Of a stretch of 39,301 nucleotides of DNA, positions 27,019 through 35,523 are shown piece after piece. Every line of letters begins with the position of its first letter. Position 1 is the first letter of the stretch. The position numbers and the translations under genes were made by a program. Under the pieces are notes generated by a model. The model searched no databases. It saw nothing but the letters and a program-made list of their open reading frames with translations, and was not told the DNA's origin. Source of the stretch: Deltaproteobacteria bacterium (GTDB lineage: Bacteria > Desulfobacterota > Desulfuromonadia > Geobacterales > Pseudopelobacteraceae); assembly GCA_021780495.1 (NCBI GenBank), contig JAJXYO010000006.1:1-39301 (forward strand), read 5' to 3'.

Positions 27019-28797
27019 ATGGCAGCGAACATATTCAAAGGCGCAGAATACCTGATCAGTGCGGCCTCCTGTAGCGATGTGTTTACACCGGAGGACTTTA
27101 CGGATGAGCAGCGGCAGATCGGCGACACGACCGAGCAGTTTGTGCTGAACGAGGTCGTACCCCTGCGCGAGCGGATAGAACACCACGATCTCCCGCTGAC
27201 GGTCGAGTTGATGCGGAAATGTGGCGAGCTGGGGCTGCTGATGATCGATGCCCCCGAAGAGTACGGCGGGCTGGAGCTGGATAAGGCCACCAGCATGCTG
27301 GCGGCCGAGAAGCTGTCCCAGGCCGGTTCGTTTTCCGTCACCTACTCCGCCCATACCGGCATCGGCACGCTGCCCCTGGTGTACTACGGTACCAAAGAGC
27401 AGAAAGAAAAGTATCTCAGCCGGATCATATCGGGCGAGTGGATTGCCGCTTACTGCCTGACCGAGCCGGGCTCCGGCAGCGACGCCCTGGCGGCCGCGGC
27501 AACCGCCACCCTCTCCGCGGATGGAACACATTACCTCCTCAACGGCACCAAGCAGTTCATCACCAACGGCGGCATCGCCAATCTCTTTACGGTCTTTGCC
27601 AAGATCGACAAGCAGCACTTTACCGCCTTCCTGGTGGAGCGGAATACGGAGGGGCTGAGTGTCGGGCTGGAGGAAAACAAGATGGGGGTCAGGGGATCGT
27701 CCACCACCCAGATCATCCTGGACAATGCCATGGTCCCGGTGGAAAACCTGTTGGGCGAGATCGGCAAGGGTCACAAGATCGCCTTCAACGTCCTCAACGT
27801 GGGGCGCTTCAAGCTGGGCGCCGCTGTCACCGGCGCCGCCAAGGTCACGCTCGCGACCGGGATCAAATACGCCAACGAGCGGAAGGCCTTCGGCGTAACC
27901 ATCGGGACCTTCGGGGCCATCCGGGAGAAGATCGCCGATACGACCGCCGCCATCTTTGCCTCGGAATCGGTCGTGTACCGCCTGGCAGGGCTGATCGATG
28001 ACCGACTGGCCACCATTCCGAAGGATACGCCCAACTACTACGAGGTCTACCAGCAGGGGATCGAGGAGTATTCCGTCGAGTGCGCCATCATCAAGGTGTT
28101 CTGCAGCGAGGTGCTGGCGGATGCCGTGGATGCGGTGGTCCAGATTCATGGCGGCTACGGCTTTATCCAGGAGTACGCCGCCGAGGGGTACTACCGGGAC
28201 GAGCGCATCAACCGCATCTGGGAGGGGACCAACGAGATCAACCGCCTGCTGATCCCGGGCATCATCCTGAAACGCGCCATGAAGGGTGACATCCCGCTCC
28301 AGAAAGAGGCCATGAAGGCCTTCGAATCGCTCATGTCCCCCTCCTTTGACGAGCTGGACGATTCGGTCCCCTTTGCAGCGGAAAAGGCGCTGGTCGCCAA
28401 CCTGAAGCAGGCCTTCCTGGTGGTCGCCGGCACCGCCGTGCAGAAGTTCATGAACACCATCAAGGACGAGCAGGAGATCCTGCTGGCCGTGGCCGATGTG
28501 GCCATCAACATCTTTGCCATCGAGAGTGCGGTACTGCGCGCCGGTAAGATCCTGCCGAAACTGAGCGAGGGCAAGAAGGCCTCCGTCAGCGCCGCCGTAA
28601 AGGTCTTCACCTTCAATGCCGCGGAAACGGCGGCGACTGCCGCGCGGCGGGCAGCCTATTACATTGAGGAAGGGGACAACCTGACCATGCTGCTGGCCGG
28701 CATCAGGAGGTTCACCAAGTACGATGCCACCGGCCTGCTCAAGGCCAAGCGCCAACTGGCGGCTGCGGCCATTGAAGCGGAACGGTATATTTTTTAG
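27019..28797 (+). CDS. fadE: Acyl-CoA dehydrogenase, FadE/VLCAD-like
   Basis: This 592-residue flavoprotein introduces the alpha-beta double bond into acyl-CoA and hands electrons to ETF. FAD and substrate motifs are YCLTEPGSGSD (145-155) and QFITNGGIANLF. The catalytic glutamate is Glu402 in RIWEGTNEINR. A C-terminal extension of about 170 residues beyond the core resembles VLCAD and B. subtilis FadE (YusJ), not the E. coli FadE. The ATG is preceded by GAGGTGACACC. No ETF gene lies within the window; the partial gene at the right edge may encode the membrane acceptor. Confidence 0.94.
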   Translation: MAANIFKGAEYLISAASCSDVFTPEDFTDEQRQIGDTTEQFVLNEVVPLRERIEHHDLPLTVELMRKCGELGLLMIDAPEEYGGLELDKATSMLAAEKLSQAGSFSVTYSAHTGIGTLPLVYYGTKEQKEKYLSRIISGEWIAAYCLTEPGSGSDALAAAATATLSADGTHYLLNGTKQFITNGGIANLFTVFAKIDKQHFTAFLVERNTEGLSVGLEENKMGVRGSSTTQIILDNAMVPVENLLGEIGKGHKIAFNVLNVGRFKLGAAVTGAAKVTLATGIKYANERKAFGVTIGTFGAIREKIADTTAAIFASESVVYRLAGLIDDRLATIPKDTPNYYEVYQQGIEEYSVECAIIKVFCSEVLADAVDAVVQIHGGYGFIQEYAAEGYYRDERINRIWEGTNEINRLLIPGIILKRAMKGDIPLQKEAMKAFESLMSPSFDELDDSVPFAAEKALVANLKQAFLVVAGTAVQKFMNTIKDEQEILLAVADVAINIFAIESAVLRAGKILPKLSEGKKASVSAAVKVFTFNAAETAATAARRAAYYIEEGDNLTMLLAGIRRFTKYDATGLLKAKRQLAAAAIEAERYIF

Positions 28798-28828
28798 TCT
28801 GACCAAGTGTCTATCTATTTGTTGTGAG

Positions 28829-28853
28829 CCCCCCTGTGAAAAAGGGGGATTTC
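28829..28853. repeat. Remnant of the GC-rich hairpin repeat (copy 3)
   Basis: CCCCCC, TGTGAAAAA and GGGGGATTT reproduce only the first hairpin of the ~90-bp repeats in the two upstream gaps. It sits between fadE and the MBL-fold gene, so each of three consecutive gaps carries a copy or a fragment. Confidence 0.6.
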
Positions 28854-28878
28854 AAAATCAATGATCAGCCGGAGTCCC

Positions 28879-29826
28879 ATGCAGCAGCACACCGTACAAA
28901 CCCCCTACATGGTGGGTGAGGTTCACTTCTACAGCGCCGAGCTCGACTGCGGCCTGGTGTTGTTCGACACCGGGCCGCCCACACCCGAAGGGGAGGCCTA
29001 TCTGCGGGAGAACGTCGATCTCAAGCGCCTCACATACCTGTTCATCACCCATTGCCACGTCGATCATTACGGTTTGGCCGACTTTATCCTCCAGCAGAGC
29101 GATGCGGAGGTGTTCATCCCGCGCAGGGACGCCATGAAATTCCGGCGCCAGGCCGAGCGGATGGAACGGATGGGCGATCTCCTGGGAGGATACGGTTTTG
29201 GTGGGGATTTTTCCGTTCAATTAAGGAGATCGTTCGAGCTGCACAAGCTGTTTCCCGCGATCCCGGAACGGTTCCGGATCGTTGAGGATTCGGCCAACCT
29301 GCTGCACGAACTCGGTATCAGCTTCCTTCCCTGTCCAGGGCACTCCCAGAGCGACCTGGTCTACCTGACCGGAGATGTGGCTGTAACCGGCGATTGCCTG
29401 CTCAGAAACATCTTCCAGGCGCCGCTTCTGGATATCGATCTGGAAAGCTTTGAGGGACGTTTCAAAAACTATCACGCCTACTGCAATTCCCTGATCAATC
29501 TGGCACAGCTGCAGGGCAGACGCATCATGCCGGGGCACCGCTATTACGTCGAAGGGCTTGATGTGGCCATACTCTCCTACGTGACAACGCTCCTGGAGCG
29601 TGTCGGTCAGCTGTTACCTTTTCGAAAGATGGACATGAACGGCATCATCGAGCAGCTCTTCAAGGGGCGGCTGGTCGATCCGTTCTTCATCTATCTGAAG
29701 ATCTCGGAGATCGTATTCATGCTGGATTTCATCGAGAACCCGTCTCTGCTCAGGGCCTCACTGGAACAGATCGGGCTGTTCGACCAGGTCAGCGCACTCT
29801 ATACGGCGGTGTCGCAGGGGCGATAG
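28879..29826 (+). CDS. MBL-fold metallo-hydrolase
   Basis: This protein of 315 residues has the metallo-beta-lactamase fold. The metal site THCHVDH gives His58, His60, Asp62 and His63. The second metal ligand region is CPGHSQSDLVYLTGD, and a late GHRYY supplies the third histidine. The C-terminal part (about 215-315) is helical and resembles the substrate-cap seen in thioesterase-like and glyoxalase II-like members. Being in a beta-oxidation operon, an acyl-CoA thioesterase or lactonase role is plausible but unproven. The ATG at 28879 is preferred because CGGAG precedes it; an in-frame ATG at 28861 has no ribosome binding site. Confidence 0.8.
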   Translation: MQQHTVQTPYMVGEVHFYSAELDCGLVLFDTGPPTPEGEAYLRENVDLKRLTYLFITHCHVDHYGLADFILQQSDAEVFIPRRDAMKFRRQAERMERMGDLLGGYGFGGDFSVQLRRSFELHKLFPAIPERFRIVEDSANLLHELGISFLPCPGHSQSDLVYLTGDVAVTGDCLLRNIFQAPLLDIDLESFEGRFKNYHAYCNSLINLAQLQGRRIMPGHRYYVEGLDVAILSYVTTLLERVGQLLPFRKMDMNGIIEQLFKGRLVDPFFIYLKISEIVFMLDFIENPSLLRASLEQIGLFDQVSALYTAVSQGR

Positions 29827-29861
29827 CACGGCTTTATTGTGCAGGTAACGGCAGTAAAGTC

Positions 29862-29892
29862 GGGCGAAGCAGGAAAGGCGCTTGCTTCGCCC
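29862..29892. repeat. GGGCGAAGCA inverted repeat
   Basis: GGGCGAAGCA (29862-29871) and TGCTTCGCCC (29883-29892) form a perfect 10-bp stem with an 11-base loop, in the gap between the MBL and dienoyl-CoA reductase genes. Similar 'gcgaagca' hairpins are common dispersed intergenic repeats in bacteria. It is different from the C/G-rich element of the fad gaps. Confidence 0.7.
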
Positions 29893-29916
29893 CTACAGGC
29901 AACATTGGAGAAAACC

Positions 29917-31920
29917 ATGACTGATCCTCTGTTTCAACCGATTCTGATCAACCGCATGCAGGTCAAGAACCGCATCTTCATGCCGGCCATGCATCTGAAC
30001 ATGGCCGGCAATTATGCGGTCAGCGACCGGCTGGTGGATTTTTACGCCGAGCGGGCCCGTGGCGGGGCCGGGATGATCACGGTCGGCTATGCCACGATCG
30101 ATGAGCTCTCCGGCAACCCCGGCAACATCGGCGCCCACAAGGATATCTACCTCCCCGGCCTGACCCGTCTGGCCGATGCCATCCGCAACAACGGTGCCCG
30201 TGCCTCGGTCCAGCTGAACCATGCCGGCCGCTACAACCACTCCATGCTGACCGGTGGCAGGCAACCGGTGGCACCCTCGCCAATCCCGTCCCGACTGACC
30301 CGCGAAACTCCCCATGAATTGACGATCCCGGAAATTGAAGAGCTTATCGCCCGCTTTGCCCAGGCAGCGGGGCGGGTACGGTCAGCTGGTTTCGACGCCG
30401 TCGAGATCCTTGCCGGTACCGGCTACCTGATCAGTGAATTCCTCTCGCCCCTGACCAACCAACGCACGGACACGTACGGAGGGACGTTCGAGAACCGTAT
30501 CCGCTTCGGGCTGGAGGTGATCCGGGCTGTCCGTACGTCCGTGGGTAGCGAATTCCCGCTGCTGGTCAGGATGAACGGCAATGAATTCATGAAAGGGGGC
30601 TCCAGTCGCCAGGAGCTCCAGGAGTACGCGGTCCGCCTGGCAGGGGAGGGGGTGGATGCCCTCTGCGTCAATGTTGGGTGGCATGAGGCTCAGGTCCCCC
30701 AGATCGTGACCGAGGTGCCGCGCGGGGTCTTCGGTTATCTGGCTCGCGGCATCAGGGAGCGTGTCGGCATACCGGTTATCGCCAGCCACCGCATCAATGA
30801 CCCGGCAGTGGCCCGGGAGATGATCGCCGACGGTCAGTGCGACATGGTGGCGCTCGGGCGGGCATTGATCGCCGATCCCTACTTCCCCGAGAAGGCCCGG
30901 AGCGGACACGAGACCGACATTGTTCACTGCGTGGCCTGCGGACAGGGCTGTTTCGACAACCTGTTCCGGATGAAGGCGGTGGAATGCCTCTGCAACCCCC
31001 GGGCAGGCTATGAACGGTCACGGCAGATCAACAGGAGCGGCCGGCCGCTGAACGTGATGGTGATCGGGGGCGGGGCGGCCGGCATGAGCGCGGCCATTGC
31101 CGCAGCCGAGCGGGGTCACCGGGTGACGCTGCATGAGCAGGCGGGATACCTGGGTGGGCAGTTGCTGCTGGCCGGCGCGCCGCCCGGCCGGGGAGAATTC
31201 CTGGCGCTGGCGACCGACCTGGAGCGGCAGGTGGCCCTGTCCGGAGCGGCGGTGGTGCTCAATTCCTGCGTGGACGAAGCCGTTCTGCACGGAAGCGCTC
31301 CGGATGCGGTAATACTAGCCAGCGGTGGTCTGCCGATTACGCCCCCAATTCCGGGTGCGGACCTGCCCCATGTGGTCCAGGCCTGGGATGTCTTGTCTGA
31401 ACATGTCGCGGTGGGACGGCGCGTGGTTATTATCGGCGGTGGGGCGGTCGGTATCGAGACAGCGCTGCTGCTGGCGGAGAAGGGCACCCTGTCGGGCGAG
31501 GCCCTCAAGTTCCTGCTGGTCCACGGCGCGGAGCCGATCGAACAGTTGTATGAGCTGGCCACGCACGGCAGCAAAACTGTTACGGTGATCGAGATGCTGG
31601 ACGAACTGGGCAGGAACTTCGGTAAGAGCACCCGCTGGGGGATGATGCAGGATGTGGAGAGTTACGGGGTCAAGACTCGCGCCCCAGCCCGGGTGGTTGA
31701 GATCAGCGCCGCGTGTGTCAGGATCGAGAGCGATGGCCAGGTTGAGGAGATCCCTGCCGACAGCGTAGTGCTGGCGGTGGGTACACGGGCCCGCAATCCG
31801 CTCCAGGAGTTCATTACGGCCAAAGGCATGGCGCTGTATGTTGTGGGTGACGCGCTCCGGCCGGCCATGGTCTTCGATGCCATCCACCAGGGATTTACCG
31901 CCGGTCGCGAGATCGGCTGA
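29917..31920 (+). CDS. FadH-like 2,4-dienoyl-CoA reductase (FMN/FAD/4Fe-4S)
   Basis: This 667-residue protein has the layout of 2,4-dienoyl-CoA reductase: an FMN TIM barrel (1-330), a [4Fe-4S] site with Cys338, 341, 345 and 357 (the FadH spacing 2, 3, 11), then FAD and NAD(P)-binding segments (VMVIGGGAAGMSAAIA and VVIIGGGAVGIETALLL). The barrel motif reads EILAGTGYLISEFLSP, without the paired histidines of old yellow enzymes, which agrees with the dienoyl-CoA reductase branch. It would allow degradation of unsaturated fatty acids. The ATG at 29917 has TTGGAG upstream. A different enoate or aldehyde substrate is possible. Confidence 0.87.
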   Translation: MTDPLFQPILINRMQVKNRIFMPAMHLNMAGNYAVSDRLVDFYAERARGGAGMITVGYATIDELSGNPGNIGAHKDIYLPGLTRLADAIRNNGARASVQLNHAGRYNHSMLTGGRQPVAPSPIPSRLTRETPHELTIPEIEELIARFAQAAGRVRSAGFDAVEILAGTGYLISEFLSPLTNQRTDTYGGTFENRIRFGLEVIRAVRTSVGSEFPLLVRMNGNEFMKGGSSRQELQEYAVRLAGEGVDALCVNVGWHEAQVPQIVTEVPRGVFGYLARGIRERVGIPVIASHRINDPAVAREMIADGQCDMVALGRALIADPYFPEKARSGHETDIVHCVACGQGCFDNLFRMKAVECLCNPRAGYERSRQINRSGRPLNVMVIGGGAAGMSAAIAAAERGHRVTLHEQAGYLGGQLLLAGAPPGRGEFLALATDLERQVALSGAAVVLNSCVDEAVLHGSAPDAVILASGGLPITPPIPGADLPHVVQAWDVLSEHVAVGRRVVIIGGGAVGIETALLLAEKGTLSGEALKFLLVHGAEPIEQLYELATHGSKTVTVIEMLDELGRNFGKSTRWGMMQDVESYGVKTRAPARVVEISAACVRIESDGQVEEIPADSVVLAVGTRARNPLQEFITAKGMALYVVGDALRPAMVFDAIHQGFTAGREIG

Positions 31921-31945
31921 GAATGATTGATAAGGAGTCCTGCCC

Positions 31946-32503
31946 ATGAGAAAAATTCTTGTTGCCCTGCTGATGACACTGATTCTGGCCGGAAGCGCTT
32001 CTGCCCTGGAGGTGGCCGGTGTTACCCTTGAACCGGCGGTGACGGTCAACAGACATGTCCTGAAACTGAACGGCTACGGGATCAGGAAAAAGTTCTTCTT
32101 CAAGGTGTATATCGGTTCGCTGTATGCGGCCAGGCACATTTCCAGCGCCGCTGATGCCCTGAACGATAACGGAGACAAGCTGATCCGGATGAATTTTCTG
32201 CATTCAAAGGTGGATAAGGAAAAGATCGTCGCGGCCTTCAATGAAGGATTTCAAAACAACTCACCCGGCCTGGCCGGTTCCGCTGAGGTCAAGAAATTCC
32301 TTGCTCTCTTTACGGCTGATTTTAATCGCGGCGATGTGGTTGACCTGACACTCAAGGCGGATGGTACGGTGGCTGCCAGTCTTAACAACAGACAGCTGGG
32401 GGTTGTACCGTCCGCACGGCTTGCCAGAGCGGTTCTGGCCATCTACCTGGGGGGTACGCCGGCTGACGAGGACCTGAAGCGGGGGATGCTCGGCAAGGAG
32501 TAG
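31946..32503 (+). CDS. Chalcone isomerase-fold protein, exported
   Basis: This protein of 185 residues has a signal peptide (MRKILVALLMTLILAGSASA) and a chalcone-isomerase-like domain, marked by LEVAGVTLEPAVTV, LNGYGIRKKFFFKVYIGSLYA and the C-terminal LARAVLAIYLGGTPADEDLKRGMLG. Bacterial members lack flavonoid chemistry; plant relatives bind fatty acids. A periplasmic fatty-acid or lipid-binding role fits this operon but is inference. The ATG follows AAGGAG. It could bridge the FadL channel and the inner membrane ligase. Confidence 0.82.
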   Translation: MRKILVALLMTLILAGSASALEVAGVTLEPAVTVNRHVLKLNGYGIRKKFFFKVYIGSLYAARHISSAADALNDNGDKLIRMNFLHSKVDKEKIVAAFNEGFQNNSPGLAGSAEVKKFLALFTADFNRGDVVDLTLKADGTVAASLNNRQLGVVPSARLARAVLAIYLGGTPADEDLKRGMLGKE

Positions 32504-32505
32504 CT

Positions 32506-33423
32506 ATGTCCCTGACGATTCAGCAGCAATCGATAGCGGTGCCATTGGCCAGTGGTGATGTTCTCAACCTGCAGCGATTCACCGGTTTTGAACCGGGGGC
32601 GCCGGTGCTCATGTTGCATGGCGCCATCGAGAACGGGCGCATCTTCTACTCCGGTTCGGGAAAGGGACTGGCTCCCTACCTGGCCCGCAACGGTTTCGAT
32701 GTCTATGTGGCCGACCTGCGCGGGCGCGGCAGGAGTACGCCCCCCATCGGCCGGACCTCGCGCTTCGGTCAGACCGAGGCGATTACGCAAGACATCCCGG
32801 CCTTTATCGCTGCCATCTCACAGCTTCGTGGGCCGCTTCCCCTGCATTTGGTGGCTCATTCGTGGGGCGGTGTGCTCTTTTCATCCGTTCTGGCACGTTT
32901 CCCCGAGTATGCTCAGTCGGTCAGTTCCCTGGTGTATTTCGGCAGCAAACGAACCATCCGGGTTTGGAACATCCAGCGCCTCATCCAGGTGGAGCTGATC
33001 TGGCGGTGGATCTGCCCCCTGGCCTGCCTGATTACCGGGTATCTTCCGGCTCGGCAGCTCGGAATCGGCTCCGACAGTGAAACCGGCAGATCGTATCGCC
33101 AGAGCGCGGCCTGGGTAAGAAACGACGCCTGGGTCGATGACGACGGCTTCGATTATGGTGCCGCCATCAGAAAGATCAGTCTTCCGCCGATCTGGTATAT
33201 TGCAGCACACAACGATCACGTCCTGGGTCACCCCCGTGATGTGCGTGATTTCATGGTGTCAACCGGACGGCAGGAGTGCCGCTATACGCTCCTCTCCCGC
33301 ACAAACGGCAACCGCCACGATTACGATCATATCTCCATGCTGACCCATCCCGATGCCGAGCAGGATCATTTTCCCCAGGTCCTGGAATGGCTGCGGCACC
33401 ACAATCATAGCCCGAAGGAGTGA
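32506..33423 (+). CDS. Alpha/beta hydrolase
   Basis: This 305-residue hydrolase has an oxyanion segment VLMLHGAIENGRIF, the nucleophile elbow LVAHSWGGV (Ser119), a candidate acid in AAHNDHVLGHP and the catalytic histidine in HDYDHISML. There is no signal peptide; a hydrophobic run near 165-180 may be part of a lid or membrane-contacting patch. It starts 2 bases after the chalcone isomerase-like gene, with AAGGAG in the latter's last codons. Esterase, lipase or thioesterase activity are all possible. The context points to an acyl substrate. Confidence 0.82.
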   Translation: MSLTIQQQSIAVPLASGDVLNLQRFTGFEPGAPVLMLHGAIENGRIFYSGSGKGLAPYLARNGFDVYVADLRGRGRSTPPIGRTSRFGQTEAITQDIPAFIAAISQLRGPLPLHLVAHSWGGVLFSSVLARFPEYAQSVSSLVYFGSKRTIRVWNIQRLIQVELIWRWICPLACLITGYLPARQLGIGSDSETGRSYRQSAAWVRNDAWVDDDGFDYGAAIRKISLPPIWYIAAHNDHVLGHPRDVRDFMVSTGRQECRYTLLSRTNGNRHDYDHISMLTHPDAEQDHFPQVLEWLRHHNHSPKE

Positions 33424-33428
33424 ACGAA

Positions 33429-34205
33429 ATGAGCGGTACGGATCTGATCCAAAGCGAACTCGGCGCGGGTATCCTGACCCTGCGCATCAACCGGCCGGAA
33501 AAGAAGAATGCACTCAATCTGGCCATGTACCAGGCCCTGGCCGACGGGCTCAGGCAGGCGGACGGCGATGCCGCGGTGCGGGTGATCCTGATCAGCGGCT
33601 GCCAGGGGTGCTTTACCAGCGGCAATGACCTGACCGACTTTGTCGCTGCGCCGCCGGACGGTTCAGACAGCCCGGTGCTGCAGTTCATCTCCGCCATCAG
33701 CCAGGCCCGCAAGCCGATCGTGGCGGCGGTGGGCGGCGTGGCCGTGGGGATCGGGGTTACCATGCTGCTGCACTGCGACCTGGTCTATGCCGGGAACAAA
33801 GCCACCTTCCAGATGCCGTTCGTTAACCTGGGACTCTGCCCGGAGGCAGGGTCCACACTGCTCCTGCCCCGGATCATGGGGTACCAGCGGGCAGCGGAGC
33901 TGATCCTGCTGGGGGAGGTGTTCAGTGCCGACAAGGCCTGCAGTGTCGGGATCGTCACGGAGGTCTGTCCCGACGAAGAGCTGGAATCGACCGCCCGCAA
34001 CAGGGCGCTGCAGCTGGCAGCCCAGCCGGCTTCGGCGGTGCGACTGGCCAAGAACCTGCTCAAGCGTGAGTATGCACGTCCGTTGCAAGAGACCATTGCC
34101 GAAGAGGGGCGGGAGTTCATGACGCGCCTGGAGTCGCCGGAGGCGGCCGAGGCATTGCAGGCCTTCATGCAGCGCCGCAAACCGGACTTTTCGCGGTTTA
34201 GCTGA
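33429..34205 (+). CDS. Enoyl-CoA hydratase/isomerase family protein
   Basis: This 258-residue crotonase-fold enzyme has the oxyanion-hole segments GCFTSGNDLTDF and AVGGVAVGIGVTMLLHCDLVYA. At the active site the first hydratase glutamate position reads MPFVNLGLCPEAGS, with only one glutamate, as in delta3,delta2-enoyl-CoA isomerases rather than two-glutamate hydratases. With the adjacent dienoyl-CoA reductase it would complete the auxiliary route for unsaturated fatty acids. The ATG at 33429 is chosen over a GTG at 33420, because AAGGAG is 8 bases upstream. The start lies 5 bases after the hydrolase stop. Confidence 0.88.
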   Translation: MSGTDLIQSELGAGILTLRINRPEKKNALNLAMYQALADGLRQADGDAAVRVILISGCQGCFTSGNDLTDFVAAPPDGSDSPVLQFISAISQARKPIVAAVGGVAVGIGVTMLLHCDLVYAGNKATFQMPFVNLGLCPEAGSTLLLPRIMGYQRAAELILLGEVFSADKACSVGIVTEVCPDEELESTARNRALQLAAQPASAVRLAKNLLKREYARPLQETIAEEGREFMTRLESPEAAEALQAFMQRRKPDFSRFS

Positions 34206-34225
34206 CCGGGAGGGAAGGACACCTG

Positions 34226-35434
34226 ATGGGGCACCACCTGGGCTCAAAAAGCAGCATCGCGCCGCTGATCGACCGGCTGAACAAATATCCCATCGGACTG
34301 GTGGACAGCGCGAAGCTGCGCCAGATCCTTGCGCTTCTCTTTGATGAACGAGAGGCCTACGTGGCCTCACGCTTTCCGCTGCAAGAGGCAACCCTGACGG
34401 AACTGGCGCGAATGACCCGGATACCGGCTGGAGAACTGCTGCCGCTGCTGGAACGGATGGCCGACAAGGGGCTGTTGATGGACATGCCCTACGGTGGAGA
34501 GGTTTATTACCTGCTGCTGCCGGGGCTGATCGGTTTCTTCGAGCTCACCTTCATGAAGCACCGCACGGATCTGCCATTGGAGCGCCTGGCCCTGTTGATG
34601 CGGGAGTATCTAAGGGAGAGCCAGGCAACGGAATTCTTCGGAGCCCGGACGCCGCTGACCCGTGCGCTGCTCTATGAGGAGCATATCCCGGTGACCTCGG
34701 TGGTAACCAGCTATGACCGGGCTCGCGAGATCATCCGGGAGGCCGGATTCGGTGCGGTCGGCATGTGCTACTGCCGCCACAAGAAAGAGCATCTCGGCCA
34801 GACCTGCAGCAAGGGGGCGCCGACCGAGGGAATCTGCATCTCGCTGGGCAGCGCGGCCCGCTTCATGGCCCGGCGCGGTTTCGCCCAGGAGCGCAGTGTG
34901 GATGAGCTGCTGGCGGTCCTCGACAGTGCCCGGGCGCTGAAGCTGACCCACATCACCGACAACATCCGTTACAAACCGTCCTTTATCTGCAACTGCTGCA
35001 GCTGCTGCTGCGAGCTGTTGGCCGGGGTGCAGATGGGCTACCGCCACGGGATCGGCAAGACCGGGTTCCGGGCGGTTATCGACCGGGAACGCTGCAACGG
35101 CTGCGGGGTCTGTTTCCGTGCCTGTAACGTCAAGGCCATAGATCTGCCGCGCGATGAGCCGATCGGGCAGAAGTCCGGCAGTTCGGCCCTGGTCGCCGCC
35201 GATCTCTGCCTCGGCTGCGGTGCCTGCATCACGGTCTGCAAGCTCGGCGCACTCTCCATGGCCCCGGCCGCGGACCGGGATCTGCCGCCGTTGAAACGCA
35301 AGGATCTTTTCTTCCGCATACTCAAGGAAAAACGGCGCCTGACGCCGTTCATCGTCAGCGGGGTTAAAAAGAATCTGTTGAACCTGCTGACGGGAAAATC
35401 CGGAAAAAACATTGTACCGATTATTCAGGGTTAG
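34226..35434 (+). CDS. Winged-helix/cysteine-rich 4Fe-4S ferredoxin-like protein
   Basis: This 402-residue protein has an N-terminal helical part (about 27-110) that resembles a winged helix (LTELARMTRIPAGELLPLLERMADKGLL). A cysteine motif follows with Cys181, Cys183, Cys194 and Cys204, then a dense group Cys255, 257, 258, 260, 261, 262 (CNCCSCCC). Last come two classical [4Fe-4S] ferredoxin sites (Cys290, 293, 296, 300 and Cys328, 331, 334, 338). There are no membrane helices. It may transfer electrons to or from the beta-oxidation enzymes, or sense redox state; neither is shown. It is the last gene of the plus-strand operon. Confidence 0.75.
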   Translation: MGHHLGSKSSIAPLIDRLNKYPIGLVDSAKLRQILALLFDEREAYVASRFPLQEATLTELARMTRIPAGELLPLLERMADKGLLMDMPYGGEVYYLLLPGLIGFFELTFMKHRTDLPLERLALLMREYLRESQATEFFGARTPLTRALLYEEHIPVTSVVTSYDRAREIIREAGFGAVGMCYCRHKKEHLGQTCSKGAPTEGICISLGSAARFMARRGFAQERSVDELLAVLDSARALKLTHITDNIRYKPSFICNCCSCCCELLAGVQMGYRHGIGKTGFRAVIDRERCNGCGVCFRACNVKAIDLPRDEPIGQKSGSSALVAADLCLGCGACITVCKLGALSMAPAADRDLPPLKRKDLFFRILKEKRRLTPFIVSGVKKNLLNLLTGKSGKNIVPIIQG

Positions 35435-35489
35435 AACTTTTCTGAACAGTTGCAGGTGGTCGCATGATGGATGAATGGCTGGGGGACCC

Positions 35490-35513
35490 CTCCGGGGAAA
35501 ACGACCGGAGTTT
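35490..35513 (+). terminator. Possible terminator of the beta-oxidation operon
   Basis: CTCCGG (35490-35495) and CCGGAG (35505-35510) form a 6-bp stem followed by TTT, about 55 bases after the ferredoxin-like stop and just before the convergent MerR gene. The stem is short. Confidence 0.4.
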
Positions 35514-35523
35514 GTGACAAAGG

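Noticed and set aside
23102..28806. Three long minus-strand open frames (816, 397 and 636 codons) opposite fadN, fadA and fadE
   Set aside because: They mirror the sense genes exactly and arise from high third-position GC; their translations are low-complexity (rich in Gly, His, Asp, Val) and have no family motifs.
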